Of a DNA stretch of 64,000 bases, positions 32,659 through 44,115 are shown in pieces (the first letter of the stretch is position 1; each line of letters opens with the position of its first letter). The notes below the pieces were generated by a model, which was not told the DNA's origin, ran no database searches, and was given only the letters and a program-made list of their open reading frames with translations. The stretch is from Sarcophilus harrisii. Lineage: Eukaryota; Chordata; Mammalia; Dasyuromorphia; Dasyuridae. The stretch spans positions 217,180,301-217,244,300 of the forward strand of contig NC_045428.1 of assembly GCF_902635505.1 (NCBI RefSeq), written 5' to 3'. The translations under genes and the position numbers were made by a program.

Positions 32659-32840
32659 TGTTCTGTCAATTAGCCATAATGTTGGAAGCAACTCATAAAC
32701 ATACGAATATTACCTCCTCCGACCTATTTTTTGTGATCAAATCCCAAAATGATTTTCCAATAGTCAACTGGAATACATACATACACACATACAAAATATA
32801 TGTAGTGGATATATAGATGGAGTATATATACATTATACAT

Positions 32841-32949
32841 TGCCACAGGGGTTGCAAAACCTATATTGTTAGTAGTAATGAAATAAGTGAGTGCAATACC
32901 ACTATTGAGCAGAAGGAGGCTCTTTTATTCCAAACATTAACTATGTGAT
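32841..32949 (+). repeat. Local direct duplication, unit 2
   Basis: Copy of 31711-31818, flanked by TATA/TGTA-rich microsatellite DNA on both sides. Confidence 0.9.
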
Positions 32950-33390
32950 ATATGTATATGTATGTGTGTGTGTATATGTATATACAATATATATAAGAAA
33001 TATATACACATGATTATAGTCATATTTATTTATATTTATTGTGTTTATGTAGATACACATATTAAGTACACATTACATGTTATTTATAGAGTATACATAT
33101 ATTTATTCAGCTTTACTATGTATATACACATATATCAGTGTGTCTCTATGTATGTGTATACATACATACATACTACATACATTCTTGAGAGTATTCAAAC
33201 AAATGCACTATGGTGTGTTGGAGAAATTCTTTAATAATTTTCAAGTGAATATTATAGGTCTCAGTGTAATTGTTTCAAAAATGGATTTCACTCCATTCCC
33301 AGTGCCACCATCCACTTTCATCCAAGTTATCTTTACATCACAGTGTGTTAGATGGCTTTATAAAGCTAGGTAGTAACACAATTATATTCT

Positions 33391-33701
33391 TTTTTTTTTA
33401 ATAGCCTTTTATTTACAGGTTATATGCATGGGTAACTTTACAGCATTAACAATTGCCAAACCTCTTGTTCCAATTTTTCACCTCTTATCCCCCACCCCCT
33501 CCCCCAGATGGCAGGATGACCAGTAGATGTTAAATATATTAAAATATAAATTAGATACACAATAAGTATACATGACCAAACCGTTATTTTGCTGTACAAA
33601 AAGAATCAGACTCTGAAATATTGTACAATTAGCTTGTGAGGGAAATCAAAAATGCAGGTGGGCATAAATATAGGGATTGGGAATTCAATGTAATGGTTTT
33701 T
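33391..33701 (-). mobile_element. 5'-truncated L1 with 14-bp target duplication
   Basis: 311 bp of L1 3'UTR bounded by cacaattatattct at 33377-33390 and 33702-33715. Nearly the same sequence as positions 45-345 of this window, so the same young subfamily. Absent from the equivalent point of the left arm, so it inserted after the segmental duplication. Confidence 0.95.
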
Positions 33702-34770
33702 CACAATTATATTCTCAAATAACTTTTCTGACTCAGCTTCCTCTCCACCTTTATTATAACTATTCTAGGGAATTTCTGGTAACTATTCTGAGAGGCTCCA
33801 ATAATATGGCATTATGGGCTTCATAACATGATAAAAAGTTGAACTTAAAGAGCAGCACTTGAAAGAGCAACTGGAATCATTATAAGGCTAAGAAACAAAA
33901 TTAATAAAGAATTTTGTTTTGATTGAAATTGTTTATTCAGTGGTAACCTGAAGAGATCACTGGAGTGGGAACCTAAGGACAGGTATTATGACCTGGGTAA
34001 CTCATTTTATTTCCCCAAACATCAATTGTCTCATTTTTAAAGTGATATTTTTGAACTATATAATCTCTAAGCTTGAGAAATCTGTATCTCTATTATTGTA
34101 AATTTCTTCTTTGATAAAACTACTCTAATCCCAAGGAGTTCTGAGTCCTGAAGCAGGCTATTTGTATTTGGAAAAGTCACTAACTTATGAGGATCCTATA
34201 AAAAGTTTTTTTTTTTTTTAAATTTAAAACTTAGAATGAAAACTAATATTCTATTCCTTTGAAGTGTGATTTATGCAATATCTTGTCTAAGTAAAGTATG
34301 TATAAAAGAATAAAGTTACAGATGAAAAAGAAAGCTTAAAATAGTTCTCCTGACTATCTCACTATATCATTTGAGATAAAATGGTGTGTCCCTGATACTT
34401 GGTTCCAAAGCATGTGGTTTGTCAATTGTTAAAGATTTAGTTATGTTGGAGCTGAACAGAAAATGGAAGGAGTGGATGTAGGTTGGCAAAAATAAGATAT
34501 AAACCTCAGACATCTCTTTGTTTTCTTCTTTCTTTGAAAGTACTTGTTGATGGAGAGGTTGCATCCTTCCAGTGCATATATTGAAGACAAACTAAGGTAG
34601 CTAATTTCTACTGCTCTCCCTGTATCGTACTCAAAAAAATCTTCTAGAATACCCAGTTCAAATGGGACTTGGGGATGGAGGGTAGGCTTAGTGCTCTGCA
34701 ATAGTATTCTAAGGAGAGATACTTCCTTTTTTCAATGCTGCACTTAATTGAGTTACAGACCTTAGTTTTC

Positions 34771-34925
34771 TTTTTCTTTTTCTTTTTTTTTTTTTTTTAT
34801 TGACAGAACCCATGGCAGGGTAATTTTTTACAACATTATCCCTTGTATTCATTTCTGTTTCAATTTTTCCCCTCCCTCCCTCCACCCCCTCCCCCAGATG
34901 GCAAGCAGTCCTATACATGTTAAAT
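34771..34925 (-). mobile_element. Very short L1 3' end with 16-bp target duplication
   Basis: 155 bp of L1 3'UTR bounded by acagaccttagttttc at 34755-34770 and 34926-34941. It contains the C-rich block at 34869-34898. Closest to the subfamily of 15204-16566 ('attgacagaacccatg'). Absent from the left arm. Confidence 0.95.
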
Positions 34926-35234
34926 ACAGACCTTAGTTTTCATACCTTTTTGCCTGGTCTCCCCTCTTATATTTGCCCTCGGGAATATTTTCCTTTATAT
35001 ATAAATGGAAACATAATACACTATAGTCATCTCATCCAAGCCTTCCTCAGTGATCAGTAGCTTTGTTTAGGTGGAGGGAATAAGAAGGGGGATAAGAGAA
35101 ACAACATGTCATATTTATATGGCACCTTGGTGCCAAAATGGTTACATTACAGTGTTGCATTTGATTTTCATGATAACTGTCTGAAACAGAGTTGTTGGTT
35201 TATATGTCTTAGGGAAATCAGCATCATAGGTAAG

Positions 35235-35440
35235 AGCAAGAAAGCCAGATGTTATTTCACTGATGTAGGGAACTCCAGTAAATTCCCGCTACCAGTCAAG
35301 ATAGGCAACTGTTCTGAAACTCATGTTCTTAAGGGACTTGTCTGAACTTGGAGAGATTAGTAGTAGCTAACTACTAACAAATTATATATAACTAACAAAT
35401 CAGAGAGCCTCTGACTCCAAAGTCTTTTCGTTTTCCTCTA
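35235..35440 (-). mobile_element. SINE remnant paired with 1135-1330
   Basis: The reverse complement has 'gaacagttgcctatcttgac' and 'tggtagcgggaattt', matching the SINE in the left arm. Confidence 0.65.
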
Positions 35441-35734
35441 TATTATGCTTCCTCCTTTTGGTTGGTAACTATAGAGGCAAAATGATGGTACAGAGGCAAA
35501 GATTCAGAAGATTAGGATTACTGGGAGAGCTGCACACTGGCACAAATAAGAAATAGTAGACAAGACTGACCACAGTCATGTGACCTCATGTATATCATAG
35601 TTTTTGTCGACAAGAGGTTTTATATGTAGACAAAAATGAGGAAGTTGGAGTATGTGTTCTGTAAAATCCTTCTGAGATGACATTTCTTTGAAAACTATGG
35701 AAGTATTGCATAATAATTCTATACTTAATAAGTG

Positions 35735-36375
35735 GACATGAAATTAAATTAAATAGCCTTTTGATCCAGTAATACCACTACTGCATCTATATCCCAAAGA
35801 AATAAAAGAAAGAGGAACATGACTCATATGTGCAAAAATATATATAGCAGTTCTTTTTATGATAACAAAGAATTGGAAAGGGCCCATCACTTTTAATTTT
35901 AATTGAGAATGCTTATCAATTAGGTAATTGTGGAACATGTTATGAAATATAAAATAAAATGTTATTTTGCTGTAAAAAATGAGGATGGAGTTCCCCCCCC
36001 CAAAAAAAAACCTGGAGATTTACATGAATTTATGGAAAATAAAGTAAGCAGAAGCAAGAGGATAATTTGTGCAACTGCAACAATATTGTTAAGACAAATG
36101 ACTTTGGAATACTTAGAAAATATATGATCAGTCATAATTCCAGAGAACTCATAATGAAACATACTGCCCAACTCTAATAAGGAGGATTCAGAATGTAGAC
36201 CAGGGTATTTTTAAAGACACCTGGTCAATGAAGGAAATTGTTTTGCTTTACCATACATGTTTGCAATCAGATTTTCTTTGCTTGCTCAGTTGGGAGGAGG
36301 AGAGAAGGAAAGGGGAATGAGAGAGAATGCAGGCATGGAAATAAGATAAAATTGAATTTAAAATAAAAAAAAAAG
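35735..36375 (+). mobile_element. Old L1 3' part
   Basis: 'ccttttgatccagtaatacc', 'catctatatcccaaagaaat', 'gcaaaaatatatatagcag' (ORF2 tail equivalent), then a 3'UTR ending in 'gaatttaaaataaaaaaaaa'. Heavily mutated. Confidence 0.85.
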
Positions 36376-36384
36376 CAAAGATCA

Positions 36385-36500
36385 GATCAAGCTGGATTCA
36401 ATTCCTACATGTAATGACTAAATGACCCTAAATAAGTCACTTAAGTTATTAGTTTTTCTCTCTGTTTCCTAACTCTCTAACACAATAAATTATAGATGTG
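36385..36500 (+). mobile_element. MIR-like SINE fragment
   Basis: 'caagctggattcaattcctac', 'gaccctaaataagtcactta' and 'ctctctgtttcctaactctc' are the middle of a plus-strand MIR. A related 3' end is at about 36885-36945 ('caactccagctctaagatcc'). Confidence 0.6.
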
Positions 36501-37195
36501 TTTTGGTAATGTTCAGTGGGACATTTCTATATAAGTTAAATCACAAGTCTGGACTGATCTTCAGCATCTACAGGGAGAAGAATTCTGGTCAAGCACCTGG
36601 AAAGAACATGAATACCCTCCTTTAATCAAAAGGTTGTTTGTTTGAAACCACATCCACACAAAAATCAGACAAAGCAGGACAATTTTGGAAGTTATATATG
36701 AAATTACATATTTAAGATAGCTATGAATAATTCATATGCTCAGCTTCATGTATAATCTTCTTTTGTAGTTGTACAGTCTTTATCACTTGATAAGATTACA
36801 CATGAAGACCCAACTTCCTAACACAATTCATATGGGCAACAAAAGCACATGATGTGTTATCTGGAGGAGAGCACTATCCCTAAAAAAAGAATGGATTAAA
36901 TGTCTTCCAAAAGACTTTCAACTCCAGCTCTAAGATCCTATGACCTTTCTTCCCTTTGTTTTTCCTTTTTCATCAGGTCCCTTGGGCCAGGATTATTCAC
37001 TACTTTCTATCCTAATAACAATGGTTATTCTGCATATAATATAATAAAGCTATCTGCCAAATGACTGAGTCCCTCTGCCTACTCCATATACTAATTATTA
37101 GTCATTCTACAAACTGTAGCATCCCAATCCTTAACCCCATTAAATAAACATTTTGTTCTTCCTCATTGTTTCCAGATCTCAGATGGTCTGGACCA
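36501..37195. other. No recognised feature besides a MIR tail
   Basis: Apart from the MIR-like 3' tail near 36885-36945, I see no gene or repeat. Confidence 0.4.
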
Positions 37196-37199
37196 TCAA

Positions 37200-37455
37200 C
37201 ATAGTTCCAGACATAGCTAGATAGCATAGTGGATAGAACTTTGAGTTGGAAAAAAATTGAGTTTTAATCTAACTTCAAACGCTTTCTAGGTATGTGACCA
37301 TAGGGAAGTCAATGAATTTATCTGTCTCATTTTCTTCAACTGTAGCACCTACCTCCCAGGCTTGTTTGTGAGGATAAAATTTTTGTAAAGCGGTTCTCAT
37401 AGTGTGGGATGCATAGTAGGCATATATAAATGCTAGCTATTATTGTTATTATTTG
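37200..37455 (+). mobile_element. MIR-like SINE, full length
   Basis: 'agctagatagcatagtggat', 'tttctaggtatgtgaccata', 'tctgtctcattttcttcaac', 'cctacctcccaggcttgtttgtgagga', 'taaagcggttctcatag' and 'aatgctagctattattgtt' in full MIR order with a tRNA-like head. Confidence 0.9.
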
Positions 37456-37899
37456 AGATAGGAGTATATGCCCATGGAGAAGAAGAGTGGCCAAAGAGAA
37501 AACAATGTTCCTAGTGGGAATAACAAGGAGAATAAGAAGAATAAATTCATTTTTATATGATACCTTATTGCCAACATGGAATTATTGCATTTGATCATAG
37601 TGACCTGACAAACAAGATCAAGTTTAAATGGCTCAACAGCTCTTGTCTTGTACATCGGAGTTAAGTTTGGGGATTTGTGGAAGTACTGCAGGATTGTTTG
37701 GAAGTAATGCACTAGTGTGCATTGCCACTCATTCCTATAGGGCTACTGAATCCTTTACAAAAAGGAATATCAAGTCAGAATTGTACTTTCCCAAACATGA
37801 TCTTTTTGTCACCTGAGTCAGGGAATTGAAGAGGAGAAGGGGGAGGAATAGAAATACTGCTAAGATCAAAGTATTTCAGGGAAATACCTTGTAAGCTCA

Positions 37900-38520
37900 T
37901 ATTGCTCTTTTTCCCCAAACCTTGAAGTCACTACCCACCAAAGAAAGTTTTTTGCTGAGCCAGGAGCTGAGTTGAACAGTCTTTTGAATTCCTTAAAAAT
38001 ATTCTCTGCTGCCTAAGAATACATGAAAAATCCTCAGGGTCCAGAGGCATGTGAAAGGAGTGATAAGGGCAGGAAAGCACTGGATAAATCTGTAGACTTT
38101 GCCAACAAATCCCAGGAATTTCTGGAAATAACAGATAACCCCTATTACAGCTCTCACTTCCCCTTTTAGGAGTCCATTTGTAATTCTCCACTCCAGACCT
38201 ATCATGCATATCAGAAAGTCTAGTTCTGCTAGCTCAGACTTTTGATTCTACACTTTTCTAAAATGACTGTGATATTGTAGGTGAAGTTTTTGAGAATGCA
38301 TGTGTATCTCCACAATGTCTTCAACAACTCCCTGACCCAACAGCTCCTAGAAATACATAAGGCCTGGATTGGAATAACAGGATTGAAAATGTATCTAAAT
38401 GGCATAACTACTCTTAGAGATTTTATGTTGAGGAATGGGAGCAGGATTTCTGTAAAAGTAACTTTCCATTTGTCCCCTTTAATCCAGTTAAGATTCTTGG
38501 TCTACAAAAGCCATTTCTAA
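37900..38520 (-). mobile_element. Ty3/gypsy-type pol fossil
   Basis: On the minus strand, around 38130-38075, the peptide FQKFLGFVGKVYRFIQCF matches the conserved vQxFLGFaNFYRRFIxxFS segment that links reverse transcriptase to RNase H in Ty3/gypsy (Metaviridae) elements. Flanking minus-strand sequence keeps weaker resemblance to the RT domain (towards 38520) and to the segment after it (towards 37900). It is broken, with several interruptions. No LTRs or gag were found, and its divergence suggests considerable age. In mammals this class survives mainly as fossils and as domesticated RTL/SIRH genes. Nothing here suggests a domesticated, constrained gene. Confidence 0.78.
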
Positions 38521-38689
38521 ATACATTCATAAAGGAAAATTCTTTGCTATAAGGAATTGCTGGGAGTTGTCATGTAGGCAACAATAACAATAAAAAAGAT
38601 GGTAATTTTTGTAAAAGGAGTATAAGTCTAGTTTAGTGAACAAAACCTAATGTTTCATGCTTTCAAAGATCATGTGCAATATATATATA

Positions 38690-38752
38690 TATAAAGTAGC
38701 ATCCTTAATAGCAATAGCAATGAAAGACTAAATATTTAAGATAGAGACCTAG

Positions 38753-38797
<45 letters not shown>
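38690..38797. repeat. (CT)n microsatellite and AT stretch
   Basis: About 22 CT units at 38755-38797. Another CT tract follows the SINE at 38938-38968. Confidence 0.95.
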
Positions 38798-38798
<1 letters not shown>

Positions 38799-38800
<2 letters not shown>

Positions 38801-38937
38801 GCTGAGGCAATTGGGGTTAAGTGACTTGCCCAGGATCACACAACTAGGGAGTATTAAGTATCTGAGGTCAGATTTAAACTCAGGTCCTCCTGACTATAGG
38901 GCTGGTGCTCTATCTACTGTGACACCTAGTTGCCCCA
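38799..38937 (-). mobile_element. Marsupial tRNA-derived SINE
   Basis: 'tgctgaggcaattggggtta', 'agtgacttgcccaggatcac', 'aggtcagatttaaactcagg', 'gggctggtgctctatctact' and 'gtgacacctagttgcccc': the short young-type SINE of 20531-20676 in reverse. It lies between two CT tracts, as if inserted into a CT microsatellite. Confidence 0.92.
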
Positions 38938-38968
<31 letters not shown>

Positions 38969-38969
<1 letters not shown>

Positions 38970-39235
38970 TTAAGAGATTTATTTTTTTCTAATTACATGT
39001 AAAGACAGATTTTTAACATTTTTTTGGATAAAATTTTGAGTTTCAAAATTTTTTTTCTCTCTCCCTTCTTTATGATTCAGGTTACATATTTTTAAAAAAT
39101 ATTTCCATATTTGTCATGTTGTGAAAGAAAAATCAGGACAAAAGGGAAAAATCATGAGAAAGAAAAAGAAACCAAGTAAAAACAAAGGTGAAAATAGAGT
39201 GCTTTGTATATTGATTCTTTTTATCCCATATATAA
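38969..39235 (-). mobile_element. Old L1 3'UTR fragment
   Basis: 'aattacatgtaaagacag', 'tttgagtttcaaaatt', 'atttccatatttgtcatgttg', 'aatcaggacaaaagggaaaa' and 'tagagtgctttgtatattga', the reverse of an older L1 3'UTR. Confidence 0.8.
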
Positions 39236-39239
39236 AACT

Positions 39240-41160
39240 AGAGAGAGAAGATTCATTAAATTCCCTATAAGGTTTCTCCTTTTCCTTCCCATCTCCTAAG
39301 GCAATTATAGTTTTTTAAGAGACCCAATCAGGGAATTACTAATTCTTGGGGAAAAGTTAGGGGAAACAAGGAGAGAAGAAAACCAAGAGAGTAGCATCTC
39401 TGCCTCACTGTATACTGAGGTGTCACTAGATCTCTAGTTTTAGAGAGGTGGTTTGACATCGAGGTCTTTGCCCATCTTTTATTCAATTCTGTTGAGAGTA
39501 AGTACAGTAGAATTCTATTGATCCAAGAAATAAATGCCTGGGTTGAATGAACTAGTTACCAGGATTAGTTATAACAATAAGGATTGTCTGGCATAAATAA
39601 GGTGACATATTCATGTTCTATCTACCCACAAAAATGTAATCTTGAGACTGGTCTCAATACAAAACTAGCCATGTGTTGTTTTAATTAATACTGACCTTGG
39701 TCAGGATTTCTATGGCAGTTCCTCCCATTGAATGAATGTGTTCAAAAAATTGGAGGACATCTCCTGATAGTTCCCAGTTAACAGAACAGGAACAGAGGGG
39801 TAAAAATATCTGTATTTGGGGGCTTCAGTTTGCTTACTGAACTGTATGACTCCTGCCTATTTCCTATACTTAAGAACCATTGGTTGTATAATGTCCAGTC
39901 GTGCTAATATAAACATGATTATTTTCATAATATATTAAGTCAATTCTAACACTATCAGGTTAAGCTGGATCCCCTTAAATTTCATGTATTGGGGAAGGAG
40001 AGAAAGAAGAATGGGAAATTAACCCTTTAACACTTTCTCATCAGGCTAGAAATGGGTACTCCAAAACTAGTTCATCAGAGTTTCTGAATCAGACTCAATC
40101 TTAATTCCCTAAAAACTCACAAGTTAATGATAACTCCTGTAGAATTATACAGGGAAAATAGCCCCATGTCTCAAGAGTCTAAAGAAGGGTGCAGCCCAGC
40201 AGCAATCATAGGAAAAGCTACCTGAACAAGCTTAACAGGAAACTCGGGAAGAGCCATGACCCCAGTGAAGACTGTCTTATAGGGCAGGAGCAGGAAAGCA
40301 CTCATTGCTCTCTTTCCTTGCAGAGTCATATAGCTGAGTTTAAATATATGTCAAATATTCTCTTTGCCTAGGGCTACCATATGGTTTGACAACTAACCTC
40401 CTCAGAAATCATCTGATCTGGCTCCTGCTGGCCTCTAGCACTTTACTTAGCTAAAAGTAGTAGTTGAGTTCTACAGGACAAAGACTTTATCAAGTATCAT
40501 AAAGATTTCACTGTGCTCACTAAGCCCTGTCCCATTTTGGAATGAAGAAATTAAATTGAAGGCAGAGTTCATAACATAGCAAGGGACTGGAAAGAGCCAA
40601 AGACAGAAACTGGAATCAGAAGCAGAATTGAAAGCCAATACTGAAAAATCCATTATGGGGGAGGGGAGAGAGGGAGAGACAAAAACACAAATTTTTTTCT
40701 TGGGAGAAAACTTTAGATTATCTCCTCCCACTGCTTCATCATGTGAGTTTTATGCCCATTTTTTTAATCAGTTCAATCCATTCAGCTCCCCTTCATTTGA
40801 GGAAATCTTTATTCCTTTGCAGACTGTCTTAGACTTCTTACACTCTAGGGGGTTTCTCCCTAGAGCTATTAGCTATGGAACTCTCTATTCTGGGTGTAAC
40901 TACTTCATCTGCTGCACTCACAAAGTGGGTGGACACTAGAAGCTAATAAATACAGTTTTAGGCTACCTTCTTCCAGTTGGACTAATGACTATGAAGAATG
41001 GAGTCCCTGTTTCATTATGAGATGTTTCTCAATTTTCTGTTTACCATTACCTTCTCTGATTGTCAGTATTTCTGCTTAACAGTTGCATGATTAAGTGTAA
41101 TTCCAATCCAAAGAAATGATTGGTACATCTGATATGGAGTCTGGGACATTCGTTTCTCTT
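39240..41160. other. No recognised feature
   Basis: About 1.9 kb of apparently unique DNA, the longest such stretch in the window. The frame at 40628-40939 (103 codons) has no recognisable domain and overlaps an opposing frame. 'aagctaataaatacag' at about 40940 could be a polyadenylation signal of an old LTR or transcript end. I make no gene call. Confidence 0.4.
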
Positions 41161-41168
41161 CTTCCCTT

Positions 41169-41727
41169 TGTGAGGGATGTAGAAAACCCTTACCCAAAAT
41201 CACTACTCAGAGATCACTCAGTAGAAGGCAGAAAAGTTGTTTATTGAAAACCTCCGGAGGATGAGCCGTCCCATCACGAGATAAGAAAGAGAAAGTTCGA
41301 GGTAGGAGGGCTAAAGAAGTAGTAAAGACACATAGCTTTTATATAAGAAATTACATCACAAGTAAGAGAGCATTGAGAAGAGAAGGGGGAGGCATCTAAT
41401 TGGTTGTTGCTATTTGGGGAGATTGGAATGGAAGGTTTATGTTTCCCCAAAATCTCCTGATTTCTAGGAAACAGAAAATCAGGCCTTCAGGCTTAATCAA
41501 TCAGAGAGTTGTCAAGCTAATAGACTAAATATCGATAAATGTCAAATACCAATAAATGTTATCAGGGTCAGGTTAAGTAAATATGTTTTTGGTTGGCCAA
41601 GGCTCAAGTAATTATGAGCCTGCACATATTATACAGGTCATAGGGGAAACACAGAAATAATGAAAATAAAATACAGAAAAAGAATTCATACATTCCTGTA
41701 AGTTCTTCACCTTATCTATTCCCCACA
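41169..41727 (-). mobile_element. Solo LTR, 4-bp target duplication
   Basis: TGTGAGGGATGTAG to TTCCCCACA, flanked by cctt at 41165-41168 and 41728-41731. On the minus strand, a TATA box (tatataaaag) lies at about 41335-41345 and an aataaa at about 41240, the normal spacing for U3-R. It retains five or more CpGs, suggesting moderate age. Class I by duplication length. Its 3' end ('cccttacccaaaatc' on the plus strand) resembles the LTR-like start at 52944. Confidence 0.88.
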
Positions 41728-42261
41728 CCTTCAACCCATTCCATTATAGTAGCTGATTAATAGTAGTTTCTAATAACTTTATAAGTAACAAGGTGCTATT
41801 AACTTGTTATTTACCCTATATATAAATCTGTACCTTGCTACATAAAATGAATCTACCTTATGATAGTTTCTTAAGGAAAGTAACTTTGAAGCATGGTACC
41901 CTGACCACCTTTTGTAGTCCCTTGGATTCCTGGCTTTGACTATGTGATTGCTATTATTGTTCCCTTCATTCCAAGATTGGGCTTTCTTTTTAGAATAAGC
42001 CTGCTAACAACCTCTTAACTCAAATCTTCAATCCCATCTGCATCAACCTCAATGGTAGGGGACTTGATACTGGTAATCCTAGAAGCTGTCTTATACCTTC
42101 ACTTGGTCATAATCCTTCCTTGCTTAAACATTTTAGTCACAAGGAAAAGGAACCACATATATTAAAAAATATTTATGGTAGTTCTTTTGACATGGCAAAA
42201 AATTAGAAATTGAGGAGATGCTCATCAGTTGAGGAATGATAGAACAAGTTTGGCACATGAT

Positions 42262-42845
42262 TTTTTATTAAGCTTTTTAATTTTCAAAAGATATGCTTGG
42301 ATAATTTTTTTCAACATTAACTCTTACAAAGCCTTGTGTTCCAATTCTCCCCTTCCTACACCCTATGTTAAACATAGTAAAAAAATATATGTTGAATCCA
42401 ATAAATGCATACATATTTATACAATTATCTTGTTGAACAAGAAAAATCAAATCAAAAAGGGAAAAAATCAGAAAAAAAGAAATGTAAGCAAACAACAACA
42501 AAAAGAGTGAAAATGCTATACTGTGAGCCACACTCAGTTCCCACAATTCCTCTCTCTAGGTGTAGATGGCTCTCTTCATCACAAGATCATTAGAACTGGT
42601 CTGAAATATCTCATTGTTGAAAAGAGCCATGTTCATCAAAATTTATCATCATATAATCTTGTTGCCATGTACAATGATCTCCTGGTTCATGTAAGTCTCT
42701 CTAGGCCTCTCTGAAATTGTTTCTTAAAGAACAATAATATTCCATAACATTCATATACCATAACTTATTCAGCCATTCTCCAACTGATGGGCATCCACTC
42801 AGTTTCCAGTTTCTTGTCACTATAAAAAGGTCAGCACAACCATTT
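42262..42845 (-). mobile_element. 5'-truncated L1 nested in the old L1
   Basis: L1 3'UTR and ORF2 tail on the minus strand: 'ttaagctttttaattttcaa', 'gtgtagatggctctcttcatc' and 'caactgatgggcatccactc'. A diverged direct repeat around 42249-42262 and 42846-42862 may be its target duplication. Confidence 0.85.
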
Positions 42846-43017
42846 TGTGGCATATAATTGTAATGGCATATTATTGTGTTATAAGAGTGATGAAGATGGG
42901 TTCAGAAAATACCTGGCAATATCTATATGAACAAAGGCAAAGAAAAGTGGAGAAGAACCAGCATATCATTGTGCATAGTAATAGCAATGCTGTAATAGAA
43001 ATCACTTGTGGGGAAAA

Positions 43018-43075
43018 ACACACACACACACACACACACACAAAACCCAGAAAACAACAACAACAACAACAAAAA
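43018..43075. repeat. (CA)n and (AAC)n microsatellite
   Basis: About 12 CA units followed, after a short spacer, by several aac units. Confidence 0.95.
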
Positions 43076-43085
43076 CTTAAGATAT

Positions 43086-44115
43086 TCACCACAGGTCTCA
43101 TCACTTCTTGACAAATAAGAGTGAGAAGAAATGGACAGAGTGACAGATTTTATATTCTTCACCTCAAAGATCATTACAGATAGTGACTGAAATCATGAAA
43201 TCAAAAGATGTTTCTTGGAAGAAAAACAATGAGAAATCTAGACAGCATGCTAAAAAGCAGAGACATCACCCAGTGAACAAATGTTCATATATTTAAAGCT
43301 ATGTGTTTTTTCAGAAGCAGGCTGTTAGTGTTTTACTATAAGGAAAATGAGCTGAGTGCTACAGAATTAATGCTTTTCAATTGCGTTGCTGAAGACTTTT
43401 GAGAGTCCCTTGAACACAAGGATATCAAATCAATTAATACTTAAAGAAATTATTTCAGACTATTCACTGGAAGATTAAATACTGAAGTTGAAACTTTGAA
43501 TACTTTGGCCACATATTAAGAAGGCAGAACTTTTTGGAAAAGACTCTGAAGCAGGAAAGTATAGAGGACTGCAGATATTGGGGACCTCTGAGAAAAGTAT
43601 ACTTGAAGCAAAGATACTTTACAGCAGAGTATTTACTTAGTGTGATTGATGAGATAATGGTTCTCTAGTTCACGTATACTTATTAGTATGGTAAGGTAAT
43701 GATTCTACAATTGGCACATGTTCAGCTGTAGTGATGTAATTATACTAAAGCATATAAGGTCTGAAAAAGCTTGAAATAAGCAAACTCTAGTGTGTGTGTG
43801 TTCGAGCTCAATCTCAAATTCAGAGACTCAGACAGACACAGAGGAGACTCCAGACTCCAGAATCTATCCCTGACTCTCCTACTAAGACCAAGGCCCATCC
43901 AGAGATCCTTGAGAAAGCTATCCCGGACATTACAGGAAAGGATTGTGGATAATAGGCTAAGGGGATGGTAGAAGATGAGATAGATAGGTGGTGTCATGGA
44001 AACAATGAACATGAAGTTGGACCAGACTTTGTGTGATAGTGAAGGAAAGTAGAGTCTGGTGTGCTATAGTCCTTGGAATCACAAAGAGTCATGACTGAAA
44101 AACTGAAGAACAATA
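43086..44115 (+). mobile_element. RTE/BovB-type LINE 3' fragment
   Basis: 'gtctcatcacttcttgac', 'cctcaaagatcattacagatagtgac', 'catgaaatcaaaagatgtttc', 'agacagcatgctaaaaagcagagacatcac', 'gagagtcccttgaacacaagg', 'tactttggccacatattaag' and 'ccttggaatcacaaagagtcatgactg' follow, in order, the 3' part of BovB/RTE elements (agcagagacatcac, gagtcccttggac, ctttggccacctgatg, cgcaaagagtcggacacgac). Diverged, truncated and interrupted by an LTR-like insert at 43570-43934. Confidence 0.9.
43570..43934 (+). mobile_element. Putative LTR nested in the RTE element
   Basis: About 365 bp that breaks the RTE match. It ends cccggacattaca, a typical LTR 3' end, with a TATA-like 'catataagg' at about 43750. The 5' boundary and target duplication are not resolved. 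Fossil solo LTR. Confidence 0.5.

Larger units (their letters stand above)
32640..35590 (-). repeat. Right arm of the inverted segmental duplication
   Basis: Collinear in reverse with about 980-3370. Inside it are two L1 insertions missing from the left arm, plus repeated versions of its inner edge: 32320-32540 and 33186-33375 both resemble the reverse of 2690-2900. About 29 kb separates the arms. Confidence 0.83.

Noticed and set aside
32962-33373. Overlapping frames of about 90-98 codons
   Set aside because: They lie in TATA/TGTA-rich microsatellite DNA within the segmental duplication and encode Tyr/Ile/His repeats.
37900-38520. Domesticated RTL/SIRH-type gene
   Set aside because: The pol-like segment is interrupted and lacks a gag-like long frame, so a fossil is the simpler reading.
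40628-40939. 103-codon plus-strand frame in unique DNA
   Set aside because: No domain, no splice context I can defend, biased composition, and an opposing frame overlaps it. Chance length for 64 kb.
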